A stretch of 6,374 nt of DNA, from contig JAFAPJ010000356.1 in NCBI GenBank assembly GCA_019247255.1, positions 1 through 6,374 on the forward strand, read 5' to 3'. Within the stretch, counting starts at the first letter, position 1; each line of letters begins with the position of its first letter. Made by a program: the position numbers and the translations under genes. Source of the DNA: Methylobacteriaceae bacterium. Its GTDB lineage: Bacteria > Pseudomonadota > Alphaproteobacteria > Rhizobiales > Beijerinckiaceae. Below, one piece after another: positions 1 to 5,929 of this stretch. The notes beneath the pieces are model-generated. The model searched no databases. It was not told where the DNA came from and was given only the letters and a program-made list of their open reading frames with translations.

Positions 1-35
1 GAAGCCTTGCGCAAGACCGCGCTTTCGCAGCCTCG

Positions 36-1178
36 ATGACCATTCCGGAAATCGAGCTTCCGGCCGATGCCGACCGCCATACGGTCGCGAGCCCCGGCTA
101 CGCGACCCGACCCGGCGAGATCGTCGGGGTGGAGCGCGTTCCGCCCGAGCTGATCGAGATCGTGCGGCAGGCCTGGTCCCGCCCCGTCGTTGAGCCGCGC
201 GAGATCGAGGTCCTCCGGCTGCGCGACGTCTTCGTCGCCGGCGAGGGGCTCGTCTTCGATCGCGAGCGCCGGCTCGTGCGCCGCAGCGTGACGCAGCAAT
301 CGGCCGAGGACATCCGGCTCGCCCACCGCGAGCTCGAGCGCGCCATCGCGGCGGGCGCGCTGCGGGAGCGGCACGGGGCGGCGATCCTGTGCGTCAAGCC
401 GGGGCTGCGGAATTACGGTCACTGGCTCATCGAGATGCTGCCGATGGCGGGATTGGCGGATTTTGTCCTCGCCGGCGAGCGGCTGCCCGCGCTCGTGCCG
501 GACGTCGAAGGCCCGCTCGCCGGGGTGATCGCCGATTCGCTCGGGCTGCTCGGCTTCCCGCCCGAACGGATCGTGCCCGCGCTGTCCGCGCCGGAGCGCG
601 TGGACGAGCTCGTTCTGGTGATCGGACTGACGTCCCATGGCGGCGCCATGTCGCCGCTCGTTTTCCAGACGCTCGACCGCCTGGCGGATGGTATCGCGCC
701 CCTTCCCTATTACGAGCGCCTCTACGTGCGGCGGCAATGGCCGCCCTGGCGCCGCCTCGCCGACGACGAGGCGGTCACGGCGCGGCTCATGGCGGAAGGG
801 TACGTCCCGTACTCGCCCGAGCAATTTCCGCTCGCGCACCAGATGGGCGCCTTCAGGACCGCCCGGCAGGTCATCGGCCCGGCCGGCGCCGCGCTCGCGA
901 ACATCGCCTTCTGCCGGCCGGGCACGGAGGTTGCTGCCTTCTATCCGGCCAACATGCCGGACAACTTCTTCAGCTTCATCGCGCAGCACCGCGGGCTCGA
1001 CTTCATCGACGTGCGCTGCGAGGCGGCCGGCCCGCCGCGGAGCCACATGCCCTACGACACGGACCTGAAGCTCGACCCTGCGGTGCTGGAGCGGCTCGTC
1101 GCGAGCGGCGCGCGGCTGGCCCCGCGCCGGAAGCCGTCGCGCTGGCGTAAGGCCGTGCGCTTCTTCAAAGTCCGCTAA
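36..1178 (+). CDS. GT61-family (DUF563-type) glycosyltransferase, start unresolved
   Basis: Putative glycosyltransferase of family GT61, expected to transfer a sugar from an activated donor during surface polysaccharide synthesis; donor and acceptor cannot be told from sequence. Seen directly in the 380-residue reading: NYGHWLIEMLP at 126-136 (family pattern NYxHWLxE/D), LYVRR at 229-233 (family pattern IYxSR), and VIGPAGAALANIAFCRPGTE at 279-298, matching the GT61 block 'iiGphGAgLtnliFappgt'. The C-terminus (about 363-380) is strongly basic and may touch membrane or nucleic acid. No signal peptide or membrane helix is evident, so a cytoplasmic location is inferred. The ATG at 36 has no convincing Shine-Dalgarno sequence, and its frame stays open to base 3, so the true start may lie outside the window. 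The stop overlaps the convergent ada stop by four bases. The family call is firm; the specific role is unknown. Confidence 0.8.
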   Translation: MTIPEIELPADADRHTVASPGYATRPGEIVGVERVPPELIEIVRQAWSRPVVEPREIEVLRLRDVFVAGEGLVFDRERRLVRRSVTQQSAEDIRLAHRELERAIAAGALRERHGAAILCVKPGLRNYGHWLIEMLPMAGLADFVLAGERLPALVPDVEGPLAGVIADSLGLLGFPPERIVPALSAPERVDELVLVIGLTSHGGAMSPLVFQTLDRLADGIAPLPYYERLYVRRQWPPWRRLADDEAVTARLMAEGYVPYSPEQFPLAHQMGAFRTARQVIGPAGAALANIAFCRPGTEVAAFYPANMPDNFFSFIAQHRGLDFIDVRCEAAGPPRSHMPYDTDLKLDPAVLERLVASGARLAPRRKPSRWRKAVRFFKVR

Positions 1179-2269
1179 GCCGCCTCGCCTTCGCGGTCGA
1201 GAAGCGCGCGTTTCCTGGCGACGCCCCAGCGGTAGCCGGACAGGGATCCGTCCGAGCGGACCACGCGGTGGCACGGGATGGCGATCGCGAGCGCGTTCGC
1301 GGCGCAGGCCCCCGCGACAGCCCGGACCGCCGCGGGCGCTCCGATCGCGGCCGCGATCTCGGCATAGGTCGCGGTCCGGCCGGCGGGAATGTTCCGCAGC
1401 GCGTCCCAGACCCGCTCCTGGAAGGCCGTGCCCCGGATGTCGAGCGGCAGGCCGAGCCCGCGTCCCGGCGCCTCGACGAGCCCCACGACGCGCGCGACCG
1501 TCTCCCCGAAGGCGGGATCGTCGCCGACGAGCTCGGCCTTCGGGAAGCGGTCCTGCAGATCGCGCAGCAGCGCGTCCGGATCGTCGCCGAGCAGGATCGC
1601 GCAGACGCCCCGCTCGGTCGCGGCGACGAGGACGGAGCCGAGCGAGCATTCCCCGATCGCGAAGCGGATCCGGGCCCCGACCCCGCCCTTCGCGTAGGCG
1701 GACGGCGTCATCCCGAGCCGCTCGGCCGCCCGGGCGTAGAAGCGGCTCGGCGCGTTGTAACCCGCCTCGTAGATCGCGCCCGTCACGCTGTCGCCGGCTT
1801 CGAGCCGCGCCTTCAGCCGTCGGCTGCGGGCCGCCTCGCCATACGCTTTCGGGGTCACGCCCGTCACGGCCTTGAAGACGCGGTGGAAGTGGAAGGGGCT
1901 GAGCCCGGCGGCGGCCGCGAGCGCCTCGAGGCTCGGCATCTCCTCGCCGCGCTCGATGAGCCGGCAGGCGCGGCCGACGGCGGCGGCGCGGCGCTCGGCC
2001 TGGCTCGGCTCGTTCGGCCGGCAGCGCTTGCAGGGCCGGAAGCCTGCCGCCTCGGCAGCCGCGCAGGTCGGGTGGAAGCTCACGTTCTCCCGTCGCGCGA
2101 GCCGGGCCGCGCAGCTCGGGCGGCAATACACGCCCGTCGTGCGCACCGCGTAGACGAAGGCGCCGTCGACCGCGCCGTCCCGGCGGCGCACGGCGTCGTA
2201 GCGCTCCTCGTCCGTGAGCGGCGCGGCGGGCGTCGGGGCAACGGCGGACATGCTCTCGGCGGCCAGCAT
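1175..2269 (-). CDS. ada: Ada: bifunctional transcriptional regulator / O6-methylguanine-DNA methyltransferase
   Basis: Cytoplasmic suicide DNA-repair protein and activator of the adaptive response to alkylation. It is 364 residues, close to E. coli Ada (354). Domains in order: N-terminal Ada zinc domain (about 17-85) with Cys49, Cys53, Cys80 and Cys83 in VYCRPSC...PCKRC, where the first cysteine is the methyl-phosphotriester acceptor in the family; an AraC-type helix-turn-helix region (about 92-193, with LSPFHFHRVFKAVTGVTP); a ribonuclease-H-like methyltransferase N-subdomain (about 200-278); and the methyltransferase C-domain with IPCHRV, whose Cys333 is the O6-alkyl acceptor. All catalytic residues are present, so the protein should be active. 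The ATG at 2269 is chosen because GAGGAG precedes it by six bases; the frame is open further up to 2497, but that would overlap the CLC gene. A second Met is at 2251. No alkB-like partner lies in the window. Methylated Ada presumably activates its own promoter, as in E. coli. Confidence 0.96.
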   Translation of the reverse strand: MLAAESMSAVAPTPAAPLTDEERYDAVRRRDGAVDGAFVYAVRTTGVYCRPSCAARLARRENVSFHPTCAAAEAAGFRPCKRCRPNEPSQAERRAAAVGRACRLIERGEEMPSLEALAAAAGLSPFHFHRVFKAVTGVTPKAYGEAARSRRLKARLEAGDSVTGAIYEAGYNAPSRFYARAAERLGMTPSAYAKGGVGARIRFAIGECSLGSVLVAATERGVCAILLGDDPDALLRDLQDRFPKAELVGDDPAFGETVARVVGLVEAPGRGLGLPLDIRGTAFQERVWDALRNIPAGRTATYAEIAAAIGAPAAVRAVAGACAANALAIAIPCHRVVRSDGSLSGYRWGVARKRALLDREGEAA

Positions 2270-2275
2270 CGCGAT

Positions 2276-2281
2276 CTCCTC
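2276..2281 (-). promoter_or_regulatory. Ribosome binding site of ada
   Basis: On the minus strand these bases read GAGGAG, followed by six bases and then the ATG at 2269. It decides the start: neither the upstream in-frame ATG at 2497 nor the internal ATG at 2251 has support of this quality. Confidence 0.8.
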
Positions 2282-2300
2282 GTGGTCGGGCCCGCGCCGA

Positions 2301-2332
2301 CGGCCGGGCCTGACCTTCTCTGGCCCGGGCCG
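2301..2332 (-). other. Strong GC hairpin in the gap upstream of ada
   Basis: The arms are 2301-2310 (CGGCCGGGCC on the plus strand) and 2322-2332 (GGCCCGGGCCG). They pair over ten base pairs with one bulged G at 2329, around an 11-base loop (2311-2321). The second arm also contains the self-complementary 10-mer GGCCCGGGCC at 2322-2331. On the minus strand the structure lies 61 bases past the CLC stop and 31 bases before the ada ATG. No T-run follows on either strand, so it is not a classical intrinsic terminator. It could attenuate read-through, stabilise the mRNA end, or form the ada leader. By-eye pairing only. Confidence 0.4.
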
Positions 2333-2353
2333 CCCGGCGTCGCATCCCGGGCT

Positions 2354-2365
2354 TTGCTCCGCAAT
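2354..2365 (-). promoter_or_regulatory. Weak candidate Ada-binding site
   Basis: On the minus strand this reads ATTGCGGAGCAA. It shares ATT at the left and GCAA at the right, with the same spacing, with the E. coli Ada box (AATTAAAGCGCAA), about 8 of 12 aligned positions. On the plus strand it also forms the small inverted repeat TTGC-TCC-GCAA. It lies 85 bases upstream of the ada start, inside the only gap large enough for an ada promoter. No convincing -35/-10 pair was found next to it. A match of this length can arise by chance and the middle of the box differs, so this is only a pointer. Confidence 0.15.
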
Positions 2366-2393
2366 CCTCCCACCCGCGGCGGGACGCTCCGGG

Positions 2394-4322
2394 TCAGGTC
2401 TCGCCGACGATCTCGCGGCGGCGCAGGTCGAGCTCCTCGCTGTAGCGGCGCAGCGTATAGCTCTCGGTGAGGAGCCCGATGACCCGCCCCGTCTCACGCC
2501 CGTCGACGACCGCGAGCGCCTCGGCCTCGGCGCTCTCGAAGAGTCCGGCCGCCTCCTTGGCGTTCATGCTCGGCAGGAGCACGCTCGTGCGGAACCGCGC
2601 GAGGTCGCGCGCCTTCAGGGTCGAGAGCTTCTCCTCGAGCGTGCGGTCATGGGCCTCCGCCACGCTCACGAGGCCTGCATAGCGGTCGCGCTCGTCGACG
2701 AGGATGACGCGCTGCGTCGAGCCGAGCGGGAAGTCGCGCCGGAGCGCGGCGAGCGGGGTGTCGTCCCGGACGGTGCGCAGGTCGCGCCGCATCAGCTGCC
2801 CGACCGTGAGATTGCGAATCCAGCCGACATCCGCGGCGCCCCGGATGCTCTCGCCGCGCAGGTGGAAGCGCCAGGTCGCGAAGGAATAGCCGAACGTCTT
2901 GCGGACGGTGACCGATGAGGCGAGCGCACCGGCGAGCGCGAGGGCCGAGATCGGCAGGTCCCCGGTCACCTCGAGCGCCAGGAAGGTCATGGTGAGCGGC
3001 CCGCCGACGATCGCGGCCGCGAGCGCGCTCATGCCGACGAGCGCGTAGGTGACGGGCGGGAGCGCCGCGAAGGGCGTCAGCGCCGGGACGAGGAGCGCGA
3101 AGAGCTTGCCGAGAAGCGCGCCGAGGCACGGGGAGGCGAAGAACAGGCCGCCGCGGAAGCCGCTGCCGAGGGACACCACGGAGGCGACCGTCTTGGCGGC
3201 GAGCACGGCCGCGATGATCGCGACCGTCGTTTCCGCGTCGTTGAGGTTGAGGTGGAGCGCGCCGTGCCCGGCCGAGAGCGCCTGGGGCGTCACCAGGCCG
3301 ACGCAGCCGACGAGAAGCCCGCCGAGCGCCGGCCGCGCGCTCGTCGGCAGCTTCGCGCGACGCAGGGCCGTCTCGACCCCGCTCACCGCCTGCATCACCC
3401 CGATGCCGAACGCGGCGCAGAGCATCCCGAGGGCGAGCGCCGGCAGGTAGTCGATCGCGTGGACGGGCGGGATCGCCCCCATGGAGATGACGTAGATCGG
3501 CTGCCCGACGAGGGCGCGGGTCACGAGCGTGCCGGCGAGCGCCGCGCCGACCACGGGCGCGAGGCTCGCGGCCGCATAGGTGCCGATCACGTGCTCGAAG
3601 GCGTAGAAGGCGCCCGTCAGCGGCGCGTTGAAGGCGGCGGCGATCGCGGCCGCCGCGCCGCACCCGACGAGGACGCGCAGGTCCCCGCGCCGCGCCTCGA
3701 AGACCCCGCCGAGCTTGGATGCGAGCGCGGACGAGATCTGCGTGTAGGCGGCTTCGAGCCCGACGGAGGCGCCGCTGCCGTTCGACACCACGTTCTGCAC
3801 CACGACCAGGACGCTCTCGCGCAGCGACAAGCGGCCGCCGTGGAGCGCGTTCGCCTCGATCGGGTCGACGGGCGGCGGCGGGTTGCCGGTGCGTCCGGGC
3901 TTCGCGCGTCGCCACCGGTACCGGACCGCCAGGATAAGGAGCCCGAGGAGGCAACCGCCGCCGACCGGCGCGACGAGGACGTTGATGGGGTCGAGCCGCA
4001 TCGCGCTGCTCAGCCGTTCGCCGCGCTCGAGCGAGAACAGGATTTCGTGGCTGATCTGCGTGAGGGCGCCGATGCCCGCCACCAAGACGCCCGCGAGCGC
4101 TCCGACGAAGGCCCCGAGGCCGAGCAGAGCGAGCTCGCTCCCGCGCACGACCGCGCGCAGGCTTTCCGGGGCGCGCCAGCCGGTCGCGCTCGCGGCCGCC
4201 GGGGCGACGTCGTCGCCCCGCGGGCCGGGTCCGCGGGCGAGCCTGTCCTGGCGCAGGCCGACCTCGGCGCGTTCGAGGCCGCTCTCCGCGACCGGTCGCG
4301 CCGCCGATCCGCTCATCGCCAC
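2394..4322 (-). CDS. CLC-family chloride channel/transporter with C-terminal CBS pair
   Basis: Inner-membrane CLC protein moving chloride or a related anion; channel or H+-coupled antiporter is not settled. It is 642 residues: a hydrophilic N-terminal tail (1-58), a CLC membrane core (about 60-480), and two CBS domains (about 503-560 and 568-627) that in this family can sense nucleotides and regulate transport. Seen: GASVGLEAAY at 184-193, aligning with the GREGP block and keeping the gating glutamate (E190); FNAPLTGAFYAFEH at 231-244; GSGFRGGLFFA at 386-396, aligning with the GIFAP block; and Y479 at the conserved central tyrosine. The GSGIP selectivity motif is replaced by a proline-rich stretch (148-154), and the internal proton glutamate by H244. 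The GTG at 4322 is chosen for its GGAGG eight bases upstream; an ATG two codons later is the alternative. It lies 30 bases after the M20 hydrolase gene on the same strand, so co-transcription is likely. Confidence 0.93.
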   Translation of the reverse strand: MAMSGSAARPVAESGLERAEVGLRQDRLARGPGPRGDDVAPAAASATGWRAPESLRAVVRGSELALLGLGAFVGALAGVLVAGIGALTQISHEILFSLERGERLSSAMRLDPINVLVAPVGGGCLLGLLILAVRYRWRRAKPGRTGNPPPPVDPIEANALHGGRLSLRESVLVVVQNVVSNGSGASVGLEAAYTQISSALASKLGGVFEARRGDLRVLVGCGAAAAIAAAFNAPLTGAFYAFEHVIGTYAAASLAPVVGAALAGTLVTRALVGQPIYVISMGAIPPVHAIDYLPALALGMLCAAFGIGVMQAVSGVETALRRAKLPTSARPALGGLLVGCVGLVTPQALSAGHGALHLNLNDAETTVAIIAAVLAAKTVASVVSLGSGFRGGLFFASPCLGALLGKLFALLVPALTPFAALPPVTYALVGMSALAAAIVGGPLTMTFLALEVTGDLPISALALAGALASSVTVRKTFGYSFATWRFHLRGESIRGAADVGWIRNLTVGQLMRRDLRTVRDDTPLAALRRDFPLGSTQRVILVDERDRYAGLVSVAEAHDRTLEEKLSTLKARDLARFRTSVLLPSMNAKEAAGLFESAEAEALAVVDGRETGRVIGLLTESYTLRRYSEELDLRRREIVGET

Positions 4323-4330
4323 CCTGAGCC

Positions 4331-4335
4331 CCTCC
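4331..4335 (-). promoter_or_regulatory. Ribosome binding site of the CLC gene
   Basis: The minus strand reads GGAGG here, eight bases before the GTG at 4322. For the in-frame ATG at 4316 the spacing would be 14 bases, so GTG is the better start. The site sits in the 30-base gap behind the M20 hydrolase stop (TAG, 4353-4355), which holds nothing else recognisable. Confidence 0.65.
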
Positions 4336-4352
4336 GGGACAAGCGAAGGCTC

Positions 4353-5909
4353 CTAGCTCAAGCGCCGCCGCGACCGCCAGGCTTCCGCGAAGCCGGGTTC
4401 GACCTGGTAGGTGTCGCGCTCGGTCAGCCGGTACCAGCCGCCGCTCGTCGGCACCGGACCCTTGCCGTGGATCGCGGCCGTCACGTGGCCGAGAGCGACG
4501 GTGACGAAATCGGCCCCGTGCCGGCCCGCGAGCTCGTCCCGCCGCGCCTCGCGTCCGCGCACGAGGTCGTCGACGAGCGCCAGGATCTCGATCCGGTCGT
4601 AGACGCGCTCGCGGGAGTAGAGGTGCTCGATGACGCGCCGCACCCGCTCCGTCCAATCGACGGTCGGCTTCTCGGCATTGGCGAGCGCGACCACCGTGCG
4701 CAGGAGAACATCGGCGCCGGCCGCGCAATCCTCCTTCGTGGCGCTTTCCGTCTCGTTGTGGCTGATCCCGTCCCGGCAGGGCACGAAGATCATCGCGGTC
4801 GGCGTGACGGCGGCGGTGAGGACCGCGTCATGGCCGGCCCCCGAGGTGATGCGGCGGTTGGGCAGCCCAAGCTCGGTCGCGGCGGTCTCGACCGCCCCGG
4901 CGATCCGCGGATCGAAATGGACGGGCGGCTGGTTCCAAATCCGCTCGAGGCCGATCGTGACGCCGCGCCGCTCCGCGATGGCGGCCGCGACCGCATCGAC
5001 CGCCTCGCCCATGGCCTTGAGAGGCCCGGCTTCGGGGTGGCGGTACTCGAGCGTGAAGCGAATTTCGCCCGGGATCGTGTTGCGCGAGGCCGGCAGGGCC
5101 TCGACCACGCCGATCGTGCCGACGCCGTCCGGCCCGTGCTCGAGCGCGATGGCTTCGAGCGCGAGCGCGAGCTCGGCGAAGGCCGGGAGCGCGTCTCGGC
5201 GCATCGCCATCGGGGTCGAGCCCGCATGGCTCTCGCGGCCGACGATGCGGCCGTCGCACCAGACCGATCCCTTGGCGGCCGTCACCACGCCGATCGTGCG
5301 CCGTTCGGCCTCGAGAATGGGGCCCTGCTCGATATGCAGCTCGACCATCGCGCCGAAGCGCCGGGCGCCGACCGGCTCCTCGCCGCGATAGCCGATCGCG
5401 TCGAGCGCGTCCGCGAAGCGGATCCCGTCGCGGTCGCGCCGGTCGAGCGCCCAATCGAGATCGAGCTCGCCCGCGTACACGCCCGATGCGATCATGCCGG
5501 GCGCGAAGCGCGCGCCCTCCTCGTTCGTCCAGTTCACGAGCACGAGCGGCGCCTCCGTCTCGAGCCCCGCCTCGTCGAGCAGCCGCATCACCTCGAGCCC
5601 CGCGAGCACGCCGAGCACGCCGTCGAACTTGCCACCCGTCGGCTGCGTGTCGAGATGCGACCCGAAGGCGATCGGCGGGCGGGACATGTCGCGGCCGGGG
5701 CGCGTCGCGTACATCGTGCCCATGCGGTCGATCGCGAGGTCGAGCCCGGCGTCCCGCACGGCGGCCGCGAACCAGTCCCGGACGAGCCGGTCCTCCTCCG
5801 ACAGGGCGAGACGGCGCACGCCGCCCTTCGGCGTCCCGCCGAACACGGCCGTCTCATGGATCGTCGCCCAGAGGCGGTCGGGGTCGACCCGAAGATTGGT
5901 CCTGGTCAC
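4353..5909 (-). CDS. M20-family zinc amidohydrolase, allantoate amidohydrolase-like, with C-terminal extension
   Basis: Cytoplasmic metal-dependent hydrolase of the allantoate amidohydrolase / N-carbamoyl-L-amino-acid hydrolase (HyuC/AllC) group. From context its likely reaction is allantoate to ureidoglycine or ureidoglycolate plus ammonia and CO2. The family's metal ligands are visible: H85 in GSHLDTQ, D96 in GGKFDG, E131 with catalytic E130 in NEEGARF, H192 in ELHIEQGP, and H384 in GISHNE. H228 (SHAGSTPM), N277 (NTIPGE) and R290 match conserved substrate-binding positions of the group. SGAGHDA is at 356-362. The canonical enzyme ends near residue 412; this one runs to 518. The extra part (about 413-518) is soluble, charged, and resembles no domain I know. 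The start is GTG at 5909 with GAGGAG five bases upstream, 20 bases after the UraH stop. Sequence alone does not separate allantoate from carbamoyl-amino-acid substrates; the neighbouring uricolytic gene favours allantoate. Confidence 0.88.
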   Translation of the reverse strand: MTRTNLRVDPDRLWATIHETAVFGGTPKGGVRRLALSEEDRLVRDWFAAAVRDAGLDLAIDRMGTMYATRPGRDMSRPPIAFGSHLDTQPTGGKFDGVLGVLAGLEVMRLLDEAGLETEAPLVLVNWTNEEGARFAPGMIASGVYAGELDLDWALDRRDRDGIRFADALDAIGYRGEEPVGARRFGAMVELHIEQGPILEAERRTIGVVTAAKGSVWCDGRIVGRESHAGSTPMAMRRDALPAFAELALALEAIALEHGPDGVGTIGVVEALPASRNTIPGEIRFTLEYRHPEAGPLKAMGEAVDAVAAAIAERRGVTIGLERIWNQPPVHFDPRIAGAVETAATELGLPNRRITSGAGHDAVLTAAVTPTAMIFVPCRDGISHNETESATKEDCAAGADVLLRTVVALANAEKPTVDWTERVRRVIEHLYSRERVYDRIEILALVDDLVRGREARRDELAGRHGADFVTVALGHVTAAIHGKGPVPTSGGWYRLTERDTYQVEPGFAEAWRSRRRLS

Positions 5910-5914
5910 GTCGT

Positions 5915-5920
5915 CTCCTC
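5915..5920 (-). promoter_or_regulatory. Ribosome binding site of the M20 hydrolase gene
   Basis: The minus strand reads GAGGAG five bases before the GTG at 5909. This supports the unusual GTG start and translation from a message shared with the upstream uraH-containing gene, whose TGA ends at 5930. No promoter fits in the 20-base gap. Confidence 0.75.
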
Positions 5921-5929
5921 GGGAGGGTA

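Noticed and set aside
389..1150. A 253-codon plus-strand open frame inside the glycosyltransferase gene
   Set aside because: Alternative frame of the GT61 gene, mostly Arg/Ala, with no motif and no ribosome binding site of note.
2301..2332. Intrinsic terminator for the CLC gene
   Set aside because: The stem is strong, but no T-run follows it on the minus strand, so it was recorded only as a hairpin of unknown role.
1268..2470. A 400-codon plus-strand open frame opposite ada
   Set aside because: Antisense to a complete ada with all catalytic cysteines; composition is typical of a GC-bias shadow frame.
2270..2497. 76-codon N-terminal extension of ada
   Set aside because: It would overlap the CLC gene by about 100 bases, has no homology to Ada proteins, and the strong GAGGAG six bases before the ATG at 2269 marks the real start.
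2647..4728. A 693-codon open frame on the minus strand overlapping the CLC gene
   Set aside because: It is a shifted frame of the CLC and M20 coding regions, dominated by Arg, Ala, Gly and Pro, with no domain pattern; the real frames carry the conserved motifs.
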